A stretch of 64,000 nt of DNA from Phycobacter azelaicus (GTDB lineage: Bacteria; Pseudomonadota; Alphaproteobacteria; Rhodobacterales; Rhodobacteraceae). The position numbers and the translations under genes are program-made. The notes below the pieces were generated by a model that ran no database searches, was not told where the DNA came from, and saw nothing but the letters and a program-made list of their open reading frames with translations. Positions 35,422-43,028 of this stretch are shown in pieces. How positions within the stretch are numbered: position 1 is the stretch's first letter; each line of letters begins with the position of its first letter. The stretch spans positions 744,001 through 808,000 of the forward strand of contig NZ_WKFH01000003.1 in assembly GCF_014884385.1 (NCBI RefSeq), in the 5' to 3' direction.

Positions 35422-35804
35422 CAGCCCAGCACCACCGTCTGCAGCCCTTCAACCTGACGCAAGGCCGTCAACAGGTCGACCAGTCGCTGGGCGCTGGCAG
35501 TCTCATCGGGGCTGATCAGTACAAGATGGCCGCCACCATCCTGTGGTTGCAGTCGCACCAGATCGGCGATGCGGGACAGATCCGCCTGCTGACCATTCAG
35601 GGTCACCTCGGCGGCGCTCAAGGTAACAAAGAGCTTTTGCCGGTCCTGCACATTGGTGCCTTTGCCTGCCGCCATCAATTCGACCTCTCCGAACTTCGAA
35701 AAGGTCGAGGTCAGCATGAAGAACAGCAACAGCAGAAAGATCACATCGATGAGCGAAGTCATCGACAGCCGTCTGCGTGCCCGCGGTTGCAGTTTAACCG
35801 ACAT
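35421..35804 (-). CDS. exbD: ExbD/TolR-family protein (first copy)
   Basis: 127 aa. The single helix MTSLIDVIFLLLLFFMLTST contains the essential Asp of the proton path; the periplasmic domain follows. The start at 35804 (MSVKLQPRARRR) is preferred because AAGGGG lies just upstream and the longer frame to 35873 is only an extension into exbB. The gene overlaps exbB by 11 bp. Confidence 0.87.
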   Translation of the reverse strand: MSVKLQPRARRRLSMTSLIDVIFLLLLFFMLTSTFSKFGEVELMAAGKGTNVQDRQKLFVTLSAAEVTLNGQQADLSRIADLVRLQPQDGGGHLVLISPDETASAQRLVDLLTALRQVEGLQTVVLG

Positions 35805-36456
35805 GAGCCACCCCTTGGGGGCGATCCGGCTGCTCGGCTGGACAGAACAGGATCCGCAAGGCGCGGTTGGCAAAGACCCGCTCTTGTTGCATCCGGGCCG
35901 TCAACCAGCTCAGCACCAGCGAGGTGGGCATCGCCACCGCCAGACCGGCCGCTGTGGTCAAAAGCGCGACCCAGATACCGCCGGCCAGCAGCGCCGGATC
36001 GACCGAAGAGCCTGCCGACTGCAGCTTCTGAAAGGCTTCGATCATGCCGATCACAGTGCCAAAAAGCCCCATCAATGGCGCCAGTTGCGAGACCATGTCC
36101 AATGCGCCCAGACCGCGTTCAAGGCGGGCAAAACAATCCTCTGCCTCGGCATCGGCGCGGGCAGACAAAGCCTCGGCATCCCGGCGCATTCCATCAGTGG
36201 ACAAGGCCGTGCGAAAAACAGGGGCGAGATAGGATTTGCTGCTTTCAAGGTGCCGCAGCGCCGTGTCGAGGTCACCGTGATCCCAGGCCGTGACCGCGGC
36301 CAAGAGATGCGCATGCCGACCCACGCTTGCCGCGCGGTACTGCCAGATCTTGTAAAGCACCAACGCCACTGTCAGCACCGAGACCACAAGCAACAACAAG
36401 ACCACCGGGCCGCCAAGATCCAGCACCCGGTTCAGCGCATCGGTCAGAAGGGTCAT
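35794..36456 (-). CDS. exbB: ExbB/TolQ/MotA-family proton channel protein
   Basis: Membrane component of the TonB motor, 220 aa with three helices: VVLLLLVVSVLTVALVLYKI near the N-terminus, and two in the C-terminal half around LAPLMGLFGTVIGMIEAF and LLTTAAGLAVAMPTSLVLSW, which are the conserved TolQ/ExbB blocks. The start at 36456 (MTLLTDALNRVL) overlaps the preceding gene by 4 bp; upstream extension to 36579 has no membrane-protein character. Confidence 0.9.
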   Translation of the reverse strand: MTLLTDALNRVLDLGGPVVLLLLVVSVLTVALVLYKIWQYRAASVGRHAHLLAAVTAWDHGDLDTALRHLESSKSYLAPVFRTALSTDGMRRDAEALSARADAEAEDCFARLERGLGALDMVSQLAPLMGLFGTVIGMIEAFQKLQSAGSSVDPALLAGGIWVALLTTAAGLAVAMPTSLVLSWLTARMQQERVFANRALRILFCPAEQPDRPQGVAHVG

Positions 36457-36890
36457 CCGATCAACTCCTGATCCGTGCGGCTGTTCAGTCTCAGGTCGCG
36501 GCTGCAGGCGCCCTCTGGCAGCGCTTCGCCCGTGCAGGTGGTGGCGCCGTTGATCAACACACGGCTGATCCCGGCGCAAGCCCGCGCGAACTGAAACTGA
36601 CGAACCCGCATCCGCCCCGCGGGCAGATCCTGAAAATCCAGCAGTGTCAGACGCGCGACCTGACCGTTTTCATCAAAGAGGACCGTTTCATAGACCGCCT
36701 GAAGGATGTTTCGGGCATGGCCATTCTGGGCCACGAAGGACAAAAGGCAGGCGTCGCCCACCTGTTCTGCTGCGCTGAGTTCGATGGAAACCGCAGGTGC
36801 GCCAGCAGAATCATCGGCCAGCGCCGCGCCCCCCAGCCCCGCCAGCATGACTGCTGCCGGGGCCACCCATTTCATGTTCAGATGTACCAT
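36453..36890 (-). CDS. Secreted protein of unknown function in the haem receptor operon
   Basis: 145 aa, not recognised. A signal peptide is clear at residues about 1-26 (WVAPAAVMLAGLGGAALA). The mature part has four cysteines (48, 105, 119, 129), even in number and suited to disulfides, and no membrane helix. The start is supported by GAGGA six bases upstream of the first ATG. It lies between hmuR and exbB with a 4-bp overlap to the latter, so it is made together with the haem uptake machinery and probably acts in the periplasm, for example as an accessory haem-binding or TonB-system protein (inference). Confidence 0.7.
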   Translation of the reverse strand: MVHLNMKWVAPAAVMLAGLGGAALADDSAGAPAVSIELSAAEQVGDACLLSFVAQNGHARNILQAVYETVLFDENGQVARLTLLDFQDLPAGRMRVRQFQFARACAGISRVLINGATTCTGEALPEGACSRDLRLNSRTDQELIG

Positions 36891-36916
36891 TTAAATCCTC
36901 TTTGATATCCGTTGGA

Positions 36917-38953
36917 TCAGAAGGTCTTTGCGAGGGTCAGCTTGACGTTGCGACCCGGCGCGGTGCGGGTTGCAAGCGCAGGCGTGTAGGCCTTGTCAAA
37001 GGCGTTCTCGATGCCAAGACGGACCTCTGCGCCGGTCATGACGCCTGTCTGCACCCGGTAGGTGGCACGCAGGTTGCTGACGCCGTAGCCGTTCACCTTG
37101 CTGCCGGTGCTGTCGGTAAAGGACTTCGCTCCGACCAGTTCCCAGCTGAGATCCCAGGCTGCGCCGATGCGTTTGCCCAGGGTCAGGCGCGCGCTGTCCG
37201 CGGGCGCGTTGCGCCAGATCCCTGCGACACCGGTTGAATTGACCTCGTCATACTCTCCGATCGCGGCGTTGAAGTCGGCATAAAATCCGCTTTCCATGCT
37301 GTAGGTCGCTTCGATCTCGATGCCTTCGCTGTTGACCTCCTGGATCGGCACAAAGGTGCTGTCCACATAGGAGGTGATGTCCCAAAGCGTGCTTCTGAAC
37401 AGGTTCACCTTGGCCTGCAGCGCATCACCGCCTGCGAACAGATCCGTGGTGGCATAAGAGGCCCCCAGTTCGAACGTGTGGGACCGCTCCGGCATGGTCA
37501 TGTAGCGCGGCGTGCCGAGGTCATCGATGATCGGCAGGTTCTCGGTATAGGCGCCGCTGCCGAAAATGGCCCAGCCGTTGTCGAAGGCATAGCGCGCGGA
37601 CAGGCCACCCATCAGGGCCGAGTTGTCGTAGGAGACCGAGCCATCATGCGCCTCGATGTCCTGAGTTTCAAACCGCATGGCGGGCGTGAATGTCCAATGG
37701 TCCCCGATGCCGATGTCATCGACCGCAAACAGCGCAATTCGCTTGTCCGTACCTCCGGGCGCGGAAGGGGCATTCAACCGTTCTTTTTGCATCAGCTCAA
37801 ACCCGATGCGCAGGTCGTGAGTCGCGATACCAGTCACGAAGTACATGCTGTTCTTCGCAGTCAGCTTGGTGATCTCGTAATCCTGATCCGCATCTGCAAG
37901 CGGAATGATGCGCGGACCCGAGGGCGTCCCCTCAAGCGGGCTGGAGCCTGCCACGTAGTTCGACACGATGTGCTGGGTCGACTGTGTCAGGTTCACGTCC
38001 AGGTCGATCAGATCGTTGCCGACCGGGTTCCAGCGATAACGCAGGCCCGCAATTTCGTTGGTGACCTTTCGGTCCACGTTGCCGAAGGAGCCGCCGGTGG
38101 TTCCGAATGTATCGTATGGCACGTCCTTCTCGTCGGTTTCCGAATAGTTATAGGAGGCGGTGATCGAGTGCTCCAGATTGTCGCCAAAGCTGTATGTTGC
38201 CTTGCCAAGGTAAGAGGGCATGCGGCTTTCCGTGTTGGGCACCAACTGACCGTCGCCACCTTTATAGGCATCCACATCCCGCAGGGTGTAGTTGAACAGA
38301 ACCTCCAGGTTCTCGGTCGGCTGCCAGGCCAGGATCGAGGAGGTCACAAAACCCTCGGCATTGGTCGAGGCGCCCAGGGTCTGCCGGAACCGCAGCCCTA
38401 CCTCGCCTCCGGTGAAATCTGACGCATCCTTGGTTTCCAGCTGAACCACACCGCCGATGATGCCCGACCCGAATTCGAAACTGCCGATCGTGCCCCGAAT
38501 GACCGAGACTTCCTTGTAGAGCTCGGGGTCGGTGAACAGCTGTGTGCCGATCCGGTACAGCTCTTCGGAACCTGTCGAGGCGCCGTCGATCAGGATTTGC
38601 ACCTTCTGGTCGGTGCCGAAACTGCTGGTCGCGCCGAACCCGCGAATGTTCAGCCCCGAACCTTGCGGCCGACTGCCGTTTACCAGCGTCACGCCGGGAA
38701 CCGAATCGACCAGCTCGGCCACGGATCCGGCCTGCCGGTCATCCAGCTCTTCCTGATTGATCACGGTCACCGGAGCCGCCGTGCTGACCTGCACTTCCCG
38801 CTTGCCCTGACCAAGCTCCACTGTCCCCAGGAACCCTTCAGGCTCTGACGCAGGCTCGAGCTGCAATTCCTGCGCCTGCGCGCCCATTCCAATAAAGAGC
38901 CCCAGAACCGACACAGTCCCCAACAGCCGTATTGCAATACGGTCTTTGCCCAT
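36917..38953 (-). CDS. hmuR: TonB-dependent haem receptor
   Basis: Outer-membrane gated channel, 678 aa. Signal peptide (residues 1-28, ending GAQA-QEL), a plug domain with the receptor signature (PVTVINQEELDDRQAGSVAE, ILIDGASTGSEELYRIG, VIRGTIGSFEFGSGIIGG), and a beta-barrel ending in a terminal Phe (LTLAKTF). PERSHTFELGASYA is the usual barrel landmark. Assignment to haem rests mainly on context: the divergent hmuSTUV genes and the exbBD-tonB genes downstream. The ATG at 38953 is chosen over a GTG at 38956 because AAGGG is 7 bases from it. Confidence 0.9.
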   Translation of the reverse strand: MGKDRIAIRLLGTVSVLGLFIGMGAQAQELQLEPASEPEGFLGTVELGQGKREVQVSTAAPVTVINQEELDDRQAGSVAELVDSVPGVTLVNGSRPQGSGLNIRGFGATSSFGTDQKVQILIDGASTGSEELYRIGTQLFTDPELYKEVSVIRGTIGSFEFGSGIIGGVVQLETKDASDFTGGEVGLRFRQTLGASTNAEGFVTSSILAWQPTENLEVLFNYTLRDVDAYKGGDGQLVPNTESRMPSYLGKATYSFGDNLEHSITASYNYSETDEKDVPYDTFGTTGGSFGNVDRKVTNEIAGLRYRWNPVGNDLIDLDVNLTQSTQHIVSNYVAGSSPLEGTPSGPRIIPLADADQDYEITKLTAKNSMYFVTGIATHDLRIGFELMQKERLNAPSAPGGTDKRIALFAVDDIGIGDHWTFTPAMRFETQDIEAHDGSVSYDNSALMGGLSARYAFDNGWAIFGSGAYTENLPIIDDLGTPRYMTMPERSHTFELGASYATTDLFAGGDALQAKVNLFRSTLWDITSYVDSTFVPIQEVNSEGIEIEATYSMESGFYADFNAAIGEYDEVNSTGVAGIWRNAPADSARLTLGKRIGAAWDLSWELVGAKSFTDSTGSKVNGYGVSNLRATYRVQTGVMTGAEVRLGIENAFDKAYTPALATRTAPGRNVKLTLAKTF
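38927..38942. repeat. Perfect 16-bp palindrome inside the hmuR start region
   Basis: CCGTATTGCAATACGG reads the same on both strands and covers codons 4-9 of hmuR. It lies about 100 bp downstream of the proposed hmuR start of transcription. It could be a secondary operator or chance. Confidence 0.5.
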
Positions 38954-39026
38954 CACATTTCCCTTCGCATCTTTTCATTCTTGAACCGAAGGCTTGCGCA
39001 GGGCTGGCACGGTATTTCCGAGTGTA

Positions 39027-39055
39027 TTCAGGCGAAATTCAAAATTCCGCTTGAG
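39027..39055. promoter_or_regulatory. Operator-like 29-bp dyad between hmuR and hmuS
   Basis: A dyad centred on 39041: TTCAGGCGAAATTC pairs with AAATTCCGCTTGAG at 10 of 14 positions. It overlaps the transcription start predicted from the hmuR promoter (39057-39085), a classic repressor position. An iron or haem regulator (Irr, RirA or Fur family) is expected, but the sequence does not match the consensus I know for any of these. Confidence 0.5.
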
Positions 39056-39056
39056 C

Positions 39057-39085
39057 CTGATAGTAAAGGTGATAAAAACAGTCAA
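39057..39085 (-). promoter_or_regulatory. Sigma-70-type promoter for hmuR
   Basis: On the minus strand TTGACT (39085-39080), a 17-bp spacer, then TATCAG (39062-39057). The initiation point would be near 39050, inside the operator-like dyad, giving a leader of about 95 nt before the hmuR ATG. Confidence 0.5.
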
Positions 39086-39194
39086 CATAAATTCAGCCGT
39101 GCTGCACAGCCAGCCGCCAGCGTGTCTTGCCAGTCGGCAAACACAGCCAGCCCTTTCCAAAACGCCACCAAGACCGCCTTTGAAAGGGCCAGAC

Positions 39195-40265
39195 ATGACC
39201 ACAACGACTCCTGCCAACGCAGAAGACATCCGTGCCGCGCGCGCCGAACACACCGAAATGCGCGACCGCGACTTTGCCGCAAAACTGGGCATCAGCGAAG
39301 GCCAGCTGGTTGCCGCCTACTGCGGCGCAGGGGTGACGCGAATCGCGGCCGACCCGAACGCGGTGTTCCCAAGGCTCGCCGATCTCGGAGAGGTCATGGC
39401 TCTGACCCGCAACGAATCCTGCGTGATCGAAAAGGTCGGCACGTACAGCCATTACCAAAGCGGCGAACACGCCTGCATGGTGCTGACCCCGGAAATCGAC
39501 CTGCGCCTGTTCCCCCGCCATTTTGCTCATGCCTTTGCGGTGGAGCGTGAGGGCAAAAGGGGTACCAGCCGGTCCATCCAGTTCTTCGATGCTGCGGGGG
39601 ATGCGGTCCACAAGGTGCACCTGCGCGAAACCTCGAACCTCGACGCCTGGAGAGCGCTGATTTCGGATCTCGCCCATGAGGATCAGTCCGACGCGCTTGC
39701 GGTTGTTGCCCGCACGCCGCCCGAAGGCGCAAAAGCAGACCCGGAAAAGTCTGAGACCCTGCGCCGCGAATGGGCCGAAATGACCGACACCCATCAGTTC
39801 ATGCGCCTGTGCTCCAAACTCAAGATGAACCGCCTTGGCGCCTATCGCATCGTGGGTGAACCCTTTGCCCGTGCGCTGCCCACCGATACTGTAAACACCA
39901 TGCTGGATGCCGTGCGCGATCAGGAGATCGAAGTGATGATTTTCGTCGGCAACAAGGGCTGCATCGAGATCCACGGCGGACCAGTTCGGCATTTGCGTGA
40001 AATGGGTCCCTGGCAGAACATTCTCGACCCCGGTTTCGATCTGCACCTGCGTCTTGATCACGTGGCCGAGGTCTGGGCGGTCAACAAACCCACCAAACGC
40101 GGCGATGCCATCTCCTATGAGGCGTTTGACTCCGATGGCAGCATCATCTTTCAGGTCTTCGGACGCCGGACCGATGAAAACGACAGCCGCCCTGCGTGGA
40201 ACGCGATCGTGGCTTCCCTGCCCTCGCTTGAGGCCGAAGCCCGAGCAGAAGTGGAGACGGCATGA
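39195..40265 (+). CDS. hmuS: Haemin-degrading/haem-handling factor
   Basis: Cytoplasmic protein of the HmuS/ChuS/PhuS family, 356 aa, made of two homologous halves that receive haem from the ABC importer and degrade or deliver it. The N-terminal block RDFAAKLGISEGQLVAAYCG and the second-half equivalents (MNRLGAYRIVGEPFARALPT; ILDPGFDLHLRLDHVAEVW) are family landmarks. The start at 39195 has GAAAGGG upstream; the open frame extending to 38994 runs through the promoter region. Overlaps hmuT by 4 bp. Confidence 0.93.
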   Translation: MTTTTPANAEDIRAARAEHTEMRDRDFAAKLGISEGQLVAAYCGAGVTRIAADPNAVFPRLADLGEVMALTRNESCVIEKVGTYSHYQSGEHACMVLTPEIDLRLFPRHFAHAFAVEREGKRGTSRSIQFFDAAGDAVHKVHLRETSNLDAWRALISDLAHEDQSDALAVVARTPPEGAKADPEKSETLRREWAEMTDTHQFMRLCSKLKMNRLGAYRIVGEPFARALPTDTVNTMLDAVRDQEIEVMIFVGNKGCIEIHGGPVRHLREMGPWQNILDPGFDLHLRLDHVAEVWAVNKPTKRGDAISYEAFDSDGSIIFQVFGRRTDENDSRPAWNAIVASLPSLEAEARAEVETA

Positions 40266-41128
40266 TGGGCTTTATCTCCAACCTGACAAGGGGAGTTTCC
40301 CTTGCTTTCCTGGCCGGGTCATTGGCCGCAGCCGCACCAGCGGAACGGATCGTCAGTGTCGGCGGTTCTGTCACGGAAATCGTCTATGCCTTGGGCGAAG
40401 GTCACCGCCTGGTGGCGCGCGACAGCACCTCCAGCTATCCACCGCAGGCCGAAGCGCTGCCGAATGTGGGCTATGCCCGTGCTCTGTCGCCCGAAGGGGT
40501 GCTCTCGGTTGACCCGGACCTGATCATCGCCAGCAGCGGCGCCGGTCCACTAGAAACGCTTGAGGTGCTGAAACAGGCCAATGTCGCCTATTCCGAGGTG
40601 CCCGAGGTCTATTCGGCGGATGGGGTGATCCAGAAAATCGAGACCATCGCCGCAGCCCTTGGCGCCGAGGACAAGGCGCGCGTCCTGCTGGACGGGATCA
40701 AACACGATCTGAAAGCCGCCCAGAAGGACGCGGCACAACGGGCCGGGGATACCCCTGTGCGGGTGCTTTTCATCCTCTCCACCCAAGGCGGGCGCATCAT
40801 GGCCGGAGGGCGCGACACGGCTGCCGATGGTATCATTCGCATGGCGGGTGGCATCAACGCAGTGGACAGCTTTGACGGCTACAAGCCCATGACAGACGAG
40901 GCGGTCTCGGCCACGGCGCCCGATGTGATCCTGGCGATGGACCGGGGCGGCGATCATGGCGTGGCAATGGAACAACTTGCCAGCCTGCCTGCGCTGATCC
41001 CCACCCCGGCGGCGCAAAATGGGCGGCTGGTACGCATGGATGGGCTGTCGCTCTTGGGGTTCGGGCCGCGCACCCCTGAAACCATCCAAACACTGTCGCG
41101 TGCCTTTTACGAAGGGCACTCGAAATGA
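40262..41128 (+). CDS. hmuT: Haemin ABC transporter substrate-binding protein
   Basis: Periplasmic haem carrier, 288 aa, class III (FecB/HmuT-like) fold. Signal peptide to about residue 27 (LAGSLAAAAPA). Typical opening ERIVSVGGSVTEIVYALGEG and the conserved LIIASSGAGPLETLEVLKQA follow; the second lobe has GGINAVDSFDGYKPMTDEAV. A second ATG immediately follows the first; the first overlaps the hmuS stop as ATGA. It delivers haem to HmuUV. Confidence 0.93.
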   Translation: MMGFISNLTRGVSLAFLAGSLAAAAPAERIVSVGGSVTEIVYALGEGHRLVARDSTSSYPPQAEALPNVGYARALSPEGVLSVDPDLIIASSGAGPLETLEVLKQANVAYSEVPEVYSADGVIQKIETIAAALGAEDKARVLLDGIKHDLKAAQKDAAQRAGDTPVRVLFILSTQGGRIMAGGRDTAADGIIRMAGGINAVDSFDGYKPMTDEAVSATAPDVILAMDRGGDHGVAMEQLASLPALIPTPAAQNGRLVRMDGLSLLGFGPRTPETIQTLSRAFYEGHSK

Positions 41129-42228
41129 GCCTGGCCGCCGACACCCATCAGGGAAGCACAGACCCGGCTCGGGGCGGGTCCACCGGGGCGCCGGTGGACC
41201 GCCGACATCAGGCAAGGCGCCTGACGCTGGTGCTGGCGGCTCTATTGCTGGTGACCTCTGTCACCTCTTTGACCTTTGGCGCAGCGGGCACCTCTGTCTG
41301 GTCCGCCCTGGGCGATCTTGTTGCGGGGCGCGAGCTGTCGCAACTGGATCGGATAATCCTGTTTGACATCCGCCTGCCGCGCCTATGCCTCGGTATTCTT
41401 GTGGGCGCGGCGCTGGCGGTCTCTGGCGTCGTCATGCAAGGGCTGTTTCGCAATCCGCTGGCCGATCCCGGTATCGTCGGCGTCAGCGCCGGGGCCGGTT
41501 TGGCTGCGATCACTGCCATCGTGCTGGGCAGCCTGCTGCCAGCCGCCTTGCGCGACACGCTTGGCACCGGGCTGGTGCCGGTTGCCGCCTTCTTTGGCGG
41601 CTGGGGCTCGACCCTGATCCTTTATCGGACCGCCACCCGCGGCGGGCAGACCTCGGTTGCCACCATGCTGCTCGCAGGCATCGCCCTTGGCGCGCTGGCC
41701 GGAGCGCTGTCTGGCATCCTGGTCTACATGGCCGATGACAACCAGTTGCGTGATCTCACCTTCTGGGGCATGGGATCGTTGGCGGGCGCCACCTGGACCA
41801 AGGTGCTCGCCGCTCTGCCGGTGATTGGACTGGCGCTCTGCGCCGCACCGTTCCTGGCGCGCGGTCTGAACGGTCTGGCGCTGGGAGAGGCTGCCGCCGG
41901 GCACATCGGCATCCCGGTGCAACGGGTGAAGAACATTTCTATCATGGCCGTGGCCGGCGCCACCGGCGCGGCTGTGGCCGTATCAGGCGGGATCGGTTTC
42001 ATCGGCATCGTGGTACCGCATCTGTTGCGCCTTGCCACCGGGCCGGATCACCACCCCTTGCTGCCCAATGCCGCGCTCTTGGGGGCAACGCTGCTCTTGG
42101 CCGCCGACATGATCGCGCGGGTCATCATCGCACCCGCAGAGCTGCCCATCGGCATCGTCACCGCCGTTCTGGGCGCGCCGGTCTTCCTGTGGATCCTGCT
42201 GAAACGCCGCGCGGGCCTTGGTCTTTGA
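41125..42228 (+). CDS. hmuU: Haemin ABC transporter permease
   Basis: FecCD-family inner-membrane permease, 367 aa with about nine to ten helices. Landmarks are LDRIILFDIRLPRLCLGILV, GVVMQGLFRNPLADPGIVGV and the ATPase-contact region near residue 280 followed by GGIGFIGIVVPHLLRL. The N-terminal 30 residues are polar and low in complexity. It overlaps hmuT by 4 bp and is followed by hmuV after 11 bp. Confidence 0.94.
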   Translation: MSLAADTHQGSTDPARGGSTGAPVDRRHQARRLTLVLAALLLVTSVTSLTFGAAGTSVWSALGDLVAGRELSQLDRIILFDIRLPRLCLGILVGAALAVSGVVMQGLFRNPLADPGIVGVSAGAGLAAITAIVLGSLLPAALRDTLGTGLVPVAAFFGGWGSTLILYRTATRGGQTSVATMLLAGIALGALAGALSGILVYMADDNQLRDLTFWGMGSLAGATWTKVLAALPVIGLALCAAPFLARGLNGLALGEAAAGHIGIPVQRVKNISIMAVAGATGAAVAVSGGIGFIGIVVPHLLRLATGPDHHPLLPNAALLGATLLLAADMIARVIIAPAELPIGIVTAVLGAPVFLWILLKRRAGLGL

Positions 42229-42239
42229 TTGGACAGAAC

Positions 42240-43028
42240 ATGAAAGCCTTAGACATCACCGTTAAGCTGGGCAACCGCACCATCCTGCACGGGGTGGATT
42301 TCGTAGCCGAACCGGGCCGGGTCACTGCCATCGTCGGCCCAAACGGTTCGGGCAAGACCACGCTTTTGCGCGCCATGACCGGCGAGATCGCGCATACGGG
42401 CCGGGTGCTGCTCAATGGGCAGGACACAGCCAAGCTCAAACCGTGGGATCTGGCCGCAATCCGTGCAGTGCAGCCGCAAAGCACCACGATCGCCTTTCCT
42501 TTTACCGTGCTTGAGATCGTGCGCCTTGGTCTCAGCTCGGGCCTGTCTGCGGGTGAGAGCGATCTACCGCTGAGGGCCCTTGAGGCCGTGGATCTGGGCG
42601 GTTTTGCCGGGCGCTATTATCAGGACCTGTCGGGCGGTGAACAGCAGCGCGTGCAGCTGGCCCGTGTGCTCACTCAGGTGTGGGAGCCGGTGGTCGATGG
42701 CAGCCCCCGCTGGCTGATCCTGGATGAACCAGTTGCCAGCCTTGATATCGGCCACCAGTTCACGGTGATGGACCTGGCGCGGCGCTATGCCGGCGCGGGC
42801 GGCGGCGTTGTAGCGGTGATGCATGACTTGAACCTCACGGCCATGTTCGCCGATCACGTGGTGCTGATGCAGGCGGGCCGCATTGCCGCCAAAGGCACCC
42901 CGGCAGAAGTCCTGACGGACCGCACCCTGGCCGAGGTCTATGGCTGCCCGGTGCCCGTCAATACCACCCCGCCCTTCGGCGTGCCCTTTTTGTTGCCCCA
43001 GGCACGCGAAGCAGCCGTTTCGGCCTGA
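42240..43028 (+). CDS. hmuV: Haemin ABC transporter ATP-binding protein
   Basis: ATPase of the haem importer, 262 aa. Walker A GPNGSGKTTLLRAM (residues about 35-48), signature [15 protein letters not shown], Walker B LILDEPVASLD, H-loop VMHDLNLTAMFA. The segment TQVWEPVVDGSPRW between signature and Walker B is an insert characteristic of HmuV proteins. The start at 42240 replaces a longer frame from 42189 that begins inside hmuU. Its stop abuts the stop of the convergent aminopropyltransferase-like gene. Confidence 0.94.
   Translation: MKALDITVKLGNRTILHGVDFVAEPGRVTAIVGPNGSGKTTLLRAMTGEIAHTGRVLLNGQDTAKLKPWDLAAIRAVQPQSTTIAFPFTVLEIVRLGLSSGLSAGESDLPLRALEAVDLGGFAGRYYQDLSGGEQQRVQLARVLTQVWEPVVDGSPRWLILDEPVASLDIGHQFTVMDLARRYAGAGGGVVAVMHDLNLTAMFADHVVLMQAGRIAAKGTPAEVLTDRTLAEVYGCPVPVNTTPPFGVPFLLPQAREAAVSA

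Noticed and set aside
38994..39194. N-terminal extension of hmuS
   Set aside because: It runs through the hmuR promoter and operator-like dyad and does not resemble HmuS; GAAAGGG precedes the ATG at 39195.
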